A stretch of DNA of 64,000 nt from Actinophytocola sp050699935 (lineage in GTDB: Bacteria > Actinomycetota > Actinomycetes > Mycobacteriales > Pseudonocardiaceae): assembly GCF_050699935.1 (NCBI RefSeq), contig NZ_JBOHGB010000004.1:62001-126000 (forward strand). Direction: 5' to 3'. Position 1 is the stretch's first letter; every line of letters begins with the position of its first letter. This document shows positions 41,498-49,912 of the stretch, piece after piece. Below the pieces are notes generated by a model. That model was not told the DNA's origin. It saw only the letters and a list, made by a program, of their open reading frames with translations, and ran no database searches. Position numbers and translations under genes: made by a program.

Positions 41498-42208
41498 ATG
41501 CTGTCAACGATGACGCGAGGACACAACGAGAGCGATAGCGACTGGAATGACCTGACAACCGTTACCCGTTGGGCACGCTCGGACACGCGCGAAAGCATTC
41601 TGGAGTTGCCAAGGCAGATCGCCCTCAACATCGTCGAGAAGGAACTCGGCGAACCCGGTCTGGTCGTCGACGTGGGCGGCGGGCCGGGGAGCTTCCTCTC
41701 GGCATTCCTCGCACGGTTCAACACCACACGAGGGATCTGGTATGACATATCCGAGCCCATGATGACACTCGCCAAGGAGCGGCTGGCTCGATACGGCGAT
41801 CGCGTCTCATTCACACTGGCCGGGTTCGAGAACACCTCGGGACTTCCGTCGAACGTCGATGTCATCGTCACATCACGAGCCCTGCACCATCTACCAGTCA
41901 GTCAGGTCCGCCGGTTCTATACCGAAGCCGCGGACCGCCTCTCGGATCCCGGATGGCTCATCAACCTCGACCACGTCGGCCTGGCGAAGCCTTGGAGCGA
42001 GCGGCTTCTCGACACCTACATGGACATGGTTCCGGAAGCACGCTCACAGCCCAGCCATGAGCACAGGTATCGGTTCGCAACGGTTCCCGAGCACTTCGAA
42101 GCTCTTCGGGCTGCCGGCCTCGACGACGTCGACATGCCGTGGCGGGCATTCGGGATGTGCTTGTTCATGGCGCGCCGGCCCATCAACGGCGGAGGTGAGT
42201 TCGGGTAG
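41498..42208 (+). CDS. Class I SAM-dependent methyltransferase
   Basis: This 236-residue Rossmann-fold methyltransferase has motif I VVDVGGGPGSF (about residues 51-61), an acidic residue after beta2 (WYDISEP) and motif-IV-like VIVTSRALHHL. The family transfers methyl from S-adenosylmethionine; the acceptor is unknown. In a catabolic module it could O- or N-methylate an intermediate or modify a cofactor. The start ATG at 41498 overlaps the AGGA site in the previous stop; an ATG at 41510 is an alternative. It ends the small operon begun at 39077. Confidence 0.8.
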   Translation: MLSTMTRGHNESDSDWNDLTTVTRWARSDTRESILELPRQIALNIVEKELGEPGLVVDVGGGPGSFLSAFLARFNTTRGIWYDISEPMMTLAKERLARYGDRVSFTLAGFENTSGLPSNVDVIVTSRALHHLPVSQVRRFYTEAADRLSDPGWLINLDHVGLAKPWSERLLDTYMDMVPEARSQPSHEHRYRFATVPEHFEALRAAGLDDVDMPWRAFGMCLFMARRPINGGGEFG

Positions 42209-42350
42209 GAATAGCGAAGACGACGTAACACTTGCTGGGTCGTCGCCCAAACCATCGGTCGAGGCGTCGATCGGTTCATTCATGCGTTCAGGCGCTGGAA
42301 ATCTCGTTTCTTCGCCACAGATGTAGGTCTTGGCACCGAGTACGCAAACA

Positions 42351-42370
42351 GTTATGGTTCAGAACGTTCC
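42351..42370. promoter_or_regulatory. Operator-like element GTTATGGTTCAGAACGTTCC before the importer operon
   Basis: This element contains the palindrome GTTC-A-GAAC and an overlapping GAACGTTC. It shares TTATG..TTC..GAACGTTC with the second copy of the tandem repeat at 38211-38242 and its 3' flank. It lies 130 bp before the binding-protein gene, in a 291-bp gap (42209-42499) with no gene. It is a candidate second site of the regulator acting at 38211. Confidence 0.4.
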
Positions 42371-42499
42371 TTTGGTGGATGTGGACAAGCATCCGGCGGA
42401 CTCCCCCGCACAGTACCGCGACAAGGAGGTCGGGGTGGGAATTCACGTTTGGCATGGCATCGAGGAATGCCATGTTCGGCCCTGGATCTTGGAGCGTCC

Positions 42500-43537
42500 G
42501 TGACTATGAACATCTCTCGGCGTCGGTTCGTTCGGTTGGCTGGTAGTGGCGTCGCATTCGTCGGCGGGGCCGCTGCTCTCGGTGGGTTGGCTGGTTGCGG
42601 CGACTCTTCGCCCTCAGGTGACCCGGCTGACGCACCGGACAAGGGCCAGCCCTACACCGGCAAGCTGTCCGTCAGCCACCTGGACTTCAGCATGGGCGGC
42701 CCGGTCCTGTACTCGGCAAGTGACAAAGGGTACTTCGCCAAGCACGATCTCGAGATCGAGTTGATTAACTCGGGTGGCGGGTCCTCCTCGCTTCAGGTCA
42801 TCCAGACGAACACGGGTATCGGGGTCGCAGCGCCGATCGCCGCGATGGCGGCGCAGTCGCGAGGAGTCACGATGTTCCGTGCCGTCGGCGGTCTGATCAA
42901 CGGTCAGACGACGAACTGGCTCGGCAAGCAGGACCAACCGAACCCCTTCGACGATCTCCGGGGCAAGACCATCGCCTGTCCGTCCCCGGACTCGATCGCG
43001 ACGTACTTCGCTCGACGAATCACCAAGGACGCCGGCCTCGACTCGAACAGCGACGTCAAGATCACCTACGTCGCCGAGGCAGCCGGTTCCGCGACGGCGG
43101 TGGAACGCGGAGTCGTCGACGTTGGCTGGTCCGCGCTCCCGTTCTCGGAGACGCAGAAGAACAAGCTCGCGGTGGTGTACAGCAACAGCGAACTGGTTCC
43201 GCGATGGGTCGACAACCAGGTCATCGCGACCGAGCAACACCTGGCCGAGCACCCCGATGCGACGCGAAGGCTTCTCTTGGCGCTCAAGGAGGCCGTCGAG
43301 TTCGTGCACAGCACACCCGATGAAGCGGCCGCCATCTGGGCCGAGCACACCGGTCTCCCGGAAGACGTGGCGGCGGAGGTGCTTCACCAGCACGGGGACA
43401 TCCTGAACCTGAGCATCGACCGCGAAGGCCTGGAGAGCGTCGCGGAAGCGGCCAAGGTGGGCGGGTTCGTGGAGAAGGACGTAGACCTCGATGCGCTCAT
43501 CGACGATCGGTACCTTCCAGGAGGTGTCACCGAATGA
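42500..43537 (+). CDS. ABC transporter substrate-binding protein, NitT/TauT type (Tat lipoprotein)
   Basis: This 345-residue solute-binding protein has a twin-arginine motif (SRRRFVRL, about residues 6-13), a hydrophobic segment and a lipobox-like LAGC, so it is exported by Tat and lipid anchored. The body has the NMT1/SsuA-type two-lobed fold (DLRGKTIACPSPDS). The GTG at 42500 is 5 bp after GGAG; an ATG two codons later is also possible. It is followed by its own ATPase (ATGA overlap) and two permeases, forming a complete importer. Context suggests uptake of an aromatic or heterocyclic acid for the neighbouring ring-cleavage-like enzymes. Confidence 0.86.
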   Translation: MTMNISRRRFVRLAGSGVAFVGGAAALGGLAGCGDSSPSGDPADAPDKGQPYTGKLSVSHLDFSMGGPVLYSASDKGYFAKHDLEIELINSGGGSSSLQVIQTNTGIGVAAPIAAMAAQSRGVTMFRAVGGLINGQTTNWLGKQDQPNPFDDLRGKTIACPSPDSIATYFARRITKDAGLDSNSDVKITYVAEAAGSATAVERGVVDVGWSALPFSETQKNKLAVVYSNSELVPRWVDNQVIATEQHLAEHPDATRRLLLALKEAVEFVHSTPDEAAAIWAEHTGLPEDVAAEVLHQHGDILNLSIDREGLESVAEAAKVGGFVEKDVDLDALIDDRYLPGGVTE

Positions 43538-44430
43538 GCCAGCGGTTGGCAGGCGGCCGCGTGAGCGATACGTCCACACAAGGTTCGCCCACGCCCGGTG
43601 ACCGACAGGGCGTGTATCTCGACGGCGTCAGCAAGACGTTCGAAGCCGCCGCGGGCAGAGTGCAGGCTATCGGCGACGTGTCCGGCCACATCGAACAGGG
43701 ACGGTTCGTATCCGTCATCGGTCCGAGTGGATGCGGAAAGACCACGCTGCTGTACATGGTGGCCGGCTTGGAGCCGGTCACCAGTGGCGCGATTCGTATC
43801 GACGGCGAAGCGGTTGAGGGGCCACGACGCGATCTGGCCGTCGTGTTCCAGGAGGACTCGACCCTTCCTTGGCGCACGGTGATCGACAACGTCGCCTTCG
43901 GACTCGAGGTACAGGGGATTCCGGGCAAGGAGCGCCGCGAACGAGCCCGTGAACTCATCCGCCTCGTGGGGCTCGAGGACTTCGAACATCATCGTCCGAG
44001 CCAACTCTCGGGTGGCATGAAACAGCGCGTGGCCATCGCACGGGCCTTGCTGCTCGATCCACGCGTGCTACTGATGGACGAGCCGTTCGGAGCGTTGGAC
44101 CAGCAGACTCGCACCTTCATCGGCCAAGAGCTCGTGCGAATATGGGAAGAAACCCGCAAGACCGTCATGTTCATCACCCATGACATTCAGGAGTCGGTGT
44201 ACCTCTCCGACGAGGTCTGGGTCCTGAGCGCAAGACCGTCGCAGGTCCGGTCCAAGGTCGCGATCGATCTCGACCGCCCACGCCACCCGGAGATGCGACG
44301 GACGCCCGAGTTCCACAAGTACGTCGACACATTGTGGGGATTCATCGCGGAAGAGGTGGCTAACCAACGCGTCCAGTCCCGGTCAGAGGTCGCCGCCAAG
44401 GGACCAAAGAAACGCCGAGGACGTAGCTGA
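43534..44430 (+). CDS. ABC transporter ATP-binding protein, SsuB/TauB type
   Basis: This 298-residue ATPase has Walker A GPSGCGKTT (about 66-74), Q-loop FQEDSTLPWR, signature LSGGMKQR, Walker B LLMDEP and H-loop ITHD. A basic C-terminal tail (KKRRGRS) is unusual but probably harmless. Its start overlaps the binding-protein stop (ATGA), and its stop precedes the first permease by one base. It powers the importer 42500-46085. Confidence 0.9.
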   Translation: MSQRLAGGRVSDTSTQGSPTPGDRQGVYLDGVSKTFEAAAGRVQAIGDVSGHIEQGRFVSVIGPSGCGKTTLLYMVAGLEPVTSGAIRIDGEAVEGPRRDLAVVFQEDSTLPWRTVIDNVAFGLEVQGIPGKERRERARELIRLVGLEDFEHHRPSQLSGGMKQRVAIARALLLDPRVLLMDEPFGALDQQTRTFIGQELVRIWEETRKTVMFITHDIQESVYLSDEVWVLSARPSQVRSKVAIDLDRPRHPEMRRTPEFHKYVDTLWGFIAEEVANQRVQSRSEVAAKGPKKRRGRS

Positions 44431-44431
44431 G

Positions 44432-45262
44432 ATGGTCACGACTGCGCCGTCGCGGCAATCGGCCACGCCGACCAACCGCCGCCGGAAGGCCATGCGGGCG
44501 AGAAGGTGGCTTCCTTCTCCGGCCATCCTCCGCGTGGTGGTGGTGATCGTCGCCATCCTGGGTCTCGAGGTGTTGACCCGGCTCGAGGCGATCAGCTCAC
44601 TGATCCTTTCACCACCCTCGGAGATCCTGCTCGGCATGGTCGACGTGCTTCCCACTGCCCAGTTCGGCAGCGACCTTGCCCGAACCGGGCTCACCGTGGC
44701 GATGTCGTCGGCCGCCGGTTGCGTCATCGGGGTTCTCCTGGGCACGTTCGGATGGCGGCTGCCGTTTGTCTGGAAGGTTCTCGAGCCCTACCTGATCGCC
44801 CTGTACGCGATGCCCATCGTGGTGTTCTACCCAATCTTGATGGTCGTCTTCGGAATAACCATCTGGCCGCCCGTCCTGATCGCGACCTTCGCCGCCGTCG
44901 TCCCAGCCGCGGTCAGCACCTGCATCGCACTACGAGCAGTTCCGCAGGCGCTGCTCAACCTCGGCCGCTCGCTCAACTGCTCAAGACTGCGGATGACGCG
45001 ATCGATCATCGTGCCTTCCGCACTGCCCCTGGCCATCCCCGGTGTGCGCCTGAGCTGTATCTACGCCGTCATCGCCACCATCGCCATGGAATTCATCCAG
45101 TCCGACAGCGGTCTCGGGTTTCGGGCCGGTGAAGCGTACCGACAGTTCCGAGTCACGGACATGTGGTCGATGATCGTTGTCGTGGCTGTGCTGGCCATGG
45201 CCGTCAGCTGGGCTCTCTCGCGCGCCGAGCGTCGTGTTCGGCGTGACACCGTCACTTCGTGA
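44432..45262 (+). CDS. ABC transporter permease, SsuC/TauC type (first of two)
   Basis: This 276-residue membrane protein has about six hydrophobic segments and an EAA-type loop (LLNLGRSLNCSRLRMTRSI). It begins one base after the ATPase stop and is followed 16 bp later by a second, different permease. Most NitT/TauT importers have one homodimeric permease gene, so the pair suggests a heterodimeric pore. Confidence 0.87.
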   Translation: MVTTAPSRQSATPTNRRRKAMRARRWLPSPAILRVVVVIVAILGLEVLTRLEAISSLILSPPSEILLGMVDVLPTAQFGSDLARTGLTVAMSSAAGCVIGVLLGTFGWRLPFVWKVLEPYLIALYAMPIVVFYPILMVVFGITIWPPVLIATFAAVVPAAVSTCIALRAVPQALLNLGRSLNCSRLRMTRSIIVPSALPLAIPGVRLSCIYAVIATIAMEFIQSDSGLGFRAGEAYRQFRVTDMWSMIVVVAVLAMAVSWALSRAERRVRRDTVTS

Positions 45263-45278
45263 CCTGGAAGGTGAGGAC

Positions 45279-46085
45279 GTGAGCGTGAGGGTCCCGCAAG
45301 AAGCGGTCCTGCCGGCGCAACTGCGCGAGGGAGCGCCTCGGCACAAGCGAACGGCGGTCGTACTCGGGCACGCCGCGCTTCTCCTTGTCGTACTGATCGT
45401 CTGGCAATGTGTCGGCCTCGTGAGCGGCGGGCTGGTGCCAACCGTGTTTCCCACGTTCGACGCGCTCGCCGCGGAGTTCGCGGATGACACCTTGCTGGAC
45501 CCACTCTGGAGCACGTTCAGAGCGGTGCTGGTGGGCTTCCTCGTCGGCGCGGCGGTCGCACTGCCCGCAGGCGTCCTCGTCGGGCGGTCACCCTACCTGC
45601 GCAAGGCCTTCGATCCGTTGATCTCGGCCGTGTTCAGCATCCCGCGGATCCTGATTTATCCGGCGATGCTGGCACTGTTCGGTATTGGCGTGCCATCGAA
45701 GCTGGCGTTGGCCGCGATCTCGGGTTTCTTCCCCATTCTGATCACGACGATCGCGGCGGTCGGCAACATCCGGCCGATCCTGACCCATGTCGCACGCACT
45801 CTGGGCTGTACTCGGCTGCAAACGGTCTTCAAGGTCTACCTGCCGTCTACTGCGGCATCCATCGTTGCCGCGCTCCGGCTCGGGTTCAGCGTCTCATTCG
45901 TGACGGTCGTGTCCGCGGAGATGTTCGTCGCCGACACCGGGCTCGGACAGGAGCTGCTGAACGCCTACGGACTGCAGCAGACCGAGCGCATGTTCGCGCT
46001 CATGATGCTCGCTCTGATCATCGCCATGGGTGTCAGCATGCTGCTCTGGAGACTCGAGCGCTGGATCACGTCGGCGACGAGCTGA
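45279..46085 (+). CDS. ABC transporter permease, SsuC/TauC type (second of two)
   Basis: This 268-residue permease has about six membrane segments and an EAA-type loop (HVARTLGCTRLQTVFKV). It starts at a GTG (45279) after GGTGAGG; the frame is open upstream only as overlap with the first permease. It is similar in fold but not closely similar in sequence to the permease at 44432, consistent with a heterodimer. Confidence 0.86.
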   Translation: MSVRVPQEAVLPAQLREGAPRHKRTAVVLGHAALLLVVLIVWQCVGLVSGGLVPTVFPTFDALAAEFADDTLLDPLWSTFRAVLVGFLVGAAVALPAGVLVGRSPYLRKAFDPLISAVFSIPRILIYPAMLALFGIGVPSKLALAAISGFFPILITTIAAVGNIRPILTHVARTLGCTRLQTVFKVYLPSTAASIVAALRLGFSVSFVTVVSAEMFVADTGLGQELLNAYGLQQTERMFALMMLALIIAMGVSMLLWRLERWITSATS

Positions 46086-46107
46086 GCCGCGAGGACAGGA
46101 CGGAACT

Positions 46108-46413
46108 GTGTCAGTTTACGTGATCGTGGACGTTCAGGTCGACGACCCGCAGGAATACAAGACGTACGTCCCCCGTTCCACAGCGCTGGTCGAGGCGCAC
46201 GGCGGCCGCTTCCTGGCGCGGGGTGGCCATGCCGAGAGACTCGAAGGTGACTGGCAGCCCGGCCGGGTCGTACTAATCGAGTTCCCCGACCTCAGCGCGG
46301 CACGAGCCTGGTACGACTCCCCCGAGTACCAGGAGGTCGTACAGATCAGGCACCGGGCGTCCACCAGCCGCGGCGTGATCGTCCAGGGCGCCGACGACCA
46401 GGGCCAATCGTGA
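46108..46413 (+). CDS. DUF1330-like small protein (dimeric alpha-beta barrel)
   Basis: This 101-residue protein shows the DUF1330/ABM-like pattern: a strand start (VYVIVDVQVDD), the segment EYKTYVPRSTALVEAHGGRFLARGG split over two elements, and WYDSPEYQEV near the end. These ferredoxin-like-fold proteins occur beside catabolic genes and may bind or isomerise small intermediates; no activity can be assigned. The GTG at 46108 lies 22 bp after the permease with an AGGACAGG site. It is probably co-transcribed with the importer and the SDR gene. Confidence 0.78.
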   Translation: MSVYVIVDVQVDDPQEYKTYVPRSTALVEAHGGRFLARGGHAERLEGDWQPGRVVLIEFPDLSAARAWYDSPEYQEVVQIRHRASTSRGVIVQGADDQGQS

Positions 46414-46438
46414 CCCGCGAGCGGCCAAGGACCGCCCG

Positions 46439-47179
46439 ATGGACCTAGGGATCACCGGCCGGATCGCCGCCGTCCCGGCCGCGTCGGCCGGCCTCGGCCT
46501 GGCCGTGGCGACGGCGTTGGCCGCGGAAGGCGTTCGAGTGGCCATGTGCGGGCGCGGCGAGGCGCGCCTCAACGGAGCGGCGCAGCGGCTGGGCGCGGTG
46601 CCACTCATAGCCGACGTATCCACCGTCGAGGGCGCCGAGCGGTTTCTCGACATGGTCGACGACAAGGTCGGGCCGCCCGACATCCTCGTGTTGAACGGCG
46701 GAGGCCCGCCTCCGGGCGACGCCGTGGCCGCTCCGCTGGAGTCGTACGCCGACGCGTTGCAGGGCACGGCGTTGCCGGCCATCGCGATGTGTCGAGCTGC
46801 TGTGCCCGGCATGGCGGACCGCCACTGGGGTCGGGTTCTGGCGATCAGCTCCATCACCGTCAAGCAGCCGATACCCGAGCTGGTCCCGTCGACGACGGCG
46901 CGCGCGGCGTTGACGGGCTATCTCAAGAGCACCGCGACCGCGTACGCCGCTCATGGCGTGACGGTGAACTCACTGCAAGCCGGACTGCATTCGACCGACC
47001 GGCTCGTCCAGGTCTACGGCGAGCACCTAGAAATGGAGAGCAGGGCGATCCCGGCACAGACCCTGGGCAGGCCGGCGGACTTCGGGGCCGTCGCGGCTTT
47101 CCTGTGCTCCGAGCACGCCCGGTTCATCACCGGCGCATCCATACCGGTGGATGGCGGAAGCAATCGCGGCCTCATGTAA
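46439..47179 (+). CDS. Short-chain dehydrogenase/reductase family protein lacking the YxxxK pair
   Basis: This 246-residue SDR-fold protein has the nucleotide-binding turn AASAGLG (about residues 14-20), NGGG (87-90) and catalytic-type Ser138. At the positions of Tyr151 and Lys155 it has Ser151 and Arg155. A subset of SDR proteins shows this S-x3-R pattern, and their chemistry is unclear. The usual dehydrogenase activity should not be assumed. It ends 13 bp before the convergent MarR gene. Confidence 0.8.
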   Translation: MDLGITGRIAAVPAASAGLGLAVATALAAEGVRVAMCGRGEARLNGAAQRLGAVPLIADVSTVEGAERFLDMVDDKVGPPDILVLNGGGPPPGDAVAAPLESYADALQGTALPAIAMCRAAVPGMADRHWGRVLAISSITVKQPIPELVPSTTARAALTGYLKSTATAYAAHGVTVNSLQAGLHSTDRLVQVYGEHLEMESRAIPAQTLGRPADFGAVAAFLCSEHARFITGASIPVDGGSNRGLM

Positions 47180-47192
47180 CCACACGGCAAAG

Positions 47193-47804
47193 TCACGTTG
47201 CCTCGAGTGCGGCTTGGACGATTCGCTCGGCGACCTGGGCGGAGTCGTCCTCCGGCTGGACGCTGGCGAGCAGCTTGTCCAGCAGGCGAGCAAGCTGGTG
47301 ACGCTCCGTCGCGCTCAACCCTCCGTAGAATTCATTCATCATCTGCCAATGGCCGGGCAGGAACCTTGCCATCAGCCGGTCACCACGAGGGGTCGTGACG
47401 ACGAGGTACGAACGGCGGTCGTTGGGACTGACCTGCTTGGCGATTAGCTTTCTGGCCACCATCTGGTCCACGACCGAAGTGAGGTTTGGAGGACGCACCG
47501 ATAAGTAGGCCGCGAGAGTCCGCATCGTCAATGGCTCGTCCGAACGGTGCAGCACGGCAAGCACGTTGAACTGCGTCGGGCTGAGCTGTAACGGCTCGAG
47601 ATCCATGCTGGTTGCCCTGGTCAACATGCCGGTGACGCGGTGCAGCAGCAACGTCAGCGACAGCGGAACCACGTCGAACTCATCGCCATGCTCTGCTTGA
47701 GCGCGCTGCAGATGCTGGTCGAGCAACTGGTTGGCCGACCGGAACCCTCGCTGCTTGCCCTGTGCCGTCAATGTGTGCCGCCCGGTCCGAGGTGTCGGAT
47801 TCAT
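47193..47804 (-). CDS. MarR-family transcriptional regulator (paralogue of the one at 36359-36997)
   Basis: This 203-residue winged-helix regulator has the core at about 75-160 (TMRTLAAYLSVRPPNLTSVVDQMV; wing PNDRRSYLVV). It closely resembles the other MarR protein in the window, including the N-terminal extension and the C-terminal dimerisation helices. The ATG at 47804 is the first that keeps the aligned length; no strong ribosome-binding site is visible. Together the two genes flank the 37-47 kb module, so each may respond to a different intermediate. Confidence 0.84.
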   Translation of the reverse strand: MNPTPRTGRHTLTAQGKQRGFRSANQLLDQHLQRAQAEHGDEFDVVPLSLTLLLHRVTGMLTRATSMDLEPLQLSPTQFNVLAVLHRSDEPLTMRTLAAYLSVRPPNLTSVVDQMVARKLIAKQVSPNDRRSYLVVTTPRGDRLMARFLPGHWQMMNEFYGGLSATERHQLARLLDKLLASVQPEDDSAQVAERIVQAALEAT

Positions 47805-48568
47805 TCGGGTAATCGTAAGGCGACAGGTCCGGCAACCAGGTAGGTACTCCGAAGTTGATTCGCGTATCGCCCACGCGCCGCTGACGCCGCCCCACAGTGG
47901 CCTCGGCAACCCGGTCGCTCGATGCACATGCTCTCCGTCCGATCGAAACCCGGCGCGCTACCAAGATCACCTCGCCAGCACATTGTGTAGGCCAGGCGTA
48001 GCACCCGGGCGATTTCGGGGATGCCGTCGGCGGTCATCAAGGTCGTGGATGTGCCGGAGGACGTAGGTCAGGCGGAGCGCGGTGGACTCGTGGAGCCATC
48101 GGCCCACTCCGCGAGCTTCGGGAGGAGACCAGCCTTGACGGAAGCCGGTTGCATCTCGAACAGCCGCCATTCGGGTGATCACCGCCGCACTGTCACCCTG
48201 CGACAGTCCACGCCGGATATGGAACGGTGCCCATTTCGTCGCGGCGGTGTTCTCCGCGGCGCGGAACGTGTACCTGCCCGGCCGAGCACCGCGTCGCCGT
48301 AGTTGCCGGGGCCGAAGCAGTCGACACCGGCATCGAGGTTCAACGACCGCGCCACCGGCCAGCGCCGCTCGAGCCCAAGCACTCATACCCGGATCTGCGG
48401 GCGCGTGCGCCAGAGGACGCGCTATCGACTACGCGGCGCTCATCGACAACCCGGTCATGCGGTGCTCCGCGCTCGTGGGCTCGGTCGATGATCCAGCGGC
48501 GGCCGGCGCTGACCAACGTCTCGACGGTGTGCCGAGGCGCACCAACGTCCCAACGTGAGGGCTGGACT
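47805..48568. other. Non-coding or decayed interval (about 760 bp)
   Basis: No open frame here has family motifs or a credible start with ribosome-binding site. Short minus-strand segments such as IPEIARVLRLAYTMCWRGDLG (around 48000-47940) look protein-like and may be decayed coding sequence, but I cannot name the parent gene. It separates the MarR module from the selenoprotein operon and ends at a long palindrome. Confidence 0.5.
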
Positions 48569-48601
48569 CACCCGTAATACCGTATTACGGTATTACGGGT
48601 G
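48569..48601. promoter_or_regulatory. 33-bp perfect palindrome upstream of the selenoprotein operon
   Basis: The arms are 16 bp each around a single central base. The left arm is CACCCGTAATACCGTA and the right arm is its exact reverse complement. Internally GTATTACGG is repeated in tandem, so the site could seat two dimers. It ends 19 bp before the first ATG of the operon (48621), a position expected of an operator overlapping the promoter. It could form a hairpin as RNA, but no T-run follows, so it is not a typical terminator. No regulator gene adjoins it on the left except MarR at 47193. Confidence 0.65.
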
Positions 48602-48620
48602 TGGGGTGAAAGGCGCGAGG

Positions 48621-49040
48621 ATGCGAACTGAGCTGTCCGAACCGGTTCCGGTGTGCGGGGCGCTGTTCGGAGACGAGTGGTTCGCCGGTCTCGTCGCCCG
48701 GACCGCGTCGGATGGCCCGTTCGCGGTGGCCGCGCGGCAGTGCGACTGTGTGCTCGGGCTGTTCGTCGACACGACCGAGCACTGGGTCCGGCTGCACGCC
48801 GGCGGCATGGAGCGGCACCCCGTCGAACCACTCGGCCATGGGTGGCGCTTCGGTTTCATGGCTCCGCTGGCCACGTGGCGACAGGTCTGTCAACCTGTTC
48901 CGCCGCCGCTGCACGCGGACCTGTTCTCGCTCGTGCTTCGGGTACCCGAGTTCCTGCTGTTGGGCGATCGGCTGGCACTCATGCAGAACGCGGCCGCGGT
49001 CCAGCGCTGGCTCACGCTCTTCCGGTCGGTGGCACCATGA
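48621..49040 (+). CDS. Conserved hypothetical protein, first gene of the selenoprotein operon
   Basis: This 139-residue protein is not recognised. It is compact and beta-rich in the middle (FAVAARQCDCVLGLFVD, about residues 38-54) with a helical end rich in Leu/Val. It has no signal peptide or membrane segment. A CDC motif and another Cys (VCQPV) are notable next to a selenoprotein but not diagnostic. The ATG at 48621 follows GGCGCGAGG. Its stop overlaps the start of the alpha/beta hydrolase (ATGA), so it is co-translated with it. It could be an SCP2-like lipid or ligand-binding protein, but this is a guess. Confidence 0.6.
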   Translation: MRTELSEPVPVCGALFGDEWFAGLVARTASDGPFAVAARQCDCVLGLFVDTTEHWVRLHAGGMERHPVEPLGHGWRFGFMAPLATWRQVCQPVPPPLHADLFSLVLRVPEFLLLGDRLALMQNAAAVQRWLTLFRSVAP

Positions 49041-49912
49041 CCCGCCGCGAGATCGTCGGTCGTTACGTGGACCTGCCGACGGCTCACGGCATCGCCACCG
49101 TCTACTACGAGACCGTCGGGAGTGGCCGGCCGATTCTGTTCCTGCACACCGCGGGAGCCGACGGCCGTCAGTGGCATCCGGTGATGCGGCACCCGCTTCT
49201 GGCCAGGTATCAGCTCGTCACGTTCGATCTGCCGGCGCATGGCCGGTCCATGCCAGCCGGTGAGTGGTGGTGTCGTGAGCATGTTCTCACCACGATGGAC
49301 TACCGCGACACCGTGCTGGATTTCATGGCTGCCGTGGGCCTACGTCGGCCTGTGGTCGTCGGGTGCTCCATGGGTGCCTGCCTCGCCTTGCTGCTGGCCC
49401 GCACTCGGTCGACATCCGTTCGGGGCGCCGTCGCATTCGGAGCGCCGACCCGGTCGCCGGGTCGGCGCAACCCGTTCCTTCATCATCCACAGTGTGACGG
49501 ATCGACGGTGGTCGCGACCTATGTGCTCGGGCTGAACGCACCGCGGACGCCCGAAGCACGTAGGCGGTACACCAGCTGGATCTATGCTCAGTCCGCTCCG
49601 GGCGTCTACGACGGCGACCTGCGTTTCTACAGCGACGAGTGGGATGCTCGCCGCGTCGCGCGCGAGTCGGAGGACGCCGGGTGTCCGGTCCACCTGCACA
49701 CCGGTGAGTACGACTACTCCTGCCTACCGTCCGATTTGGATGAGGCCGTGGCGCTGTTCGCCCCTGTCACCTCCGGAGTCATCAGTGGCGTCGGGCACTT
49801 TCCCATGGTGGAGAGCCCGGACACCGTCGCCGGCATCGTCGCTGACGCCGCCGAGCACGACTTCGCCATGCGAACCCACCTCCACCACTCAGCAGAGAGG
49901 CCTGTGCCGTGA
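49037..49912 (+). CDS. Alpha/beta hydrolase
   Basis: This 291-residue hydrolase has the oxyanion segment LHTAGADGRQW (about residues 37-47), nucleophile Ser in VVGCSMGACLA, a likely Asp in HTGEYDYSC and His in GVGHFPM. Members hydrolyse esters, lactones, thioesters or C-C bonds. It overlaps both its neighbours by 4 bp: ATGA with the upstream gene, and GTGA with the selenoprotein gene. That implies tight co-expression, and it may prepare or remove the substrate of the selenoprotein. Confidence 0.85.
   Translation: MTRREIVGRYVDLPTAHGIATVYYETVGSGRPILFLHTAGADGRQWHPVMRHPLLARYQLVTFDLPAHGRSMPAGEWWCREHVLTTMDYRDTVLDFMAAVGLRRPVVVGCSMGACLALLLARTRSTSVRGAVAFGAPTRSPGRRNPFLHHPQCDGSTVVATYVLGLNAPRTPEARRRYTSWIYAQSAPGVYDGDLRFYSDEWDARRVARESEDAGCPVHLHTGEYDYSCLPSDLDEAVALFAPVTSGVISGVGHFPMVESPDTVAGIVADAAEHDFAMRTHLHHSAERPVP

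Noticed and set aside
47805..48568. A transposase or other pseudogene
   Set aside because: Some short stretches look protein-like, but none matched a family I recognise, and no terminal inverted repeats were seen.
48569..48601. Intrinsic terminator for a gene to the left
   Set aside because: No gene on the plus strand ends nearby and no T-run follows. The position just before 48621 favours an operator.
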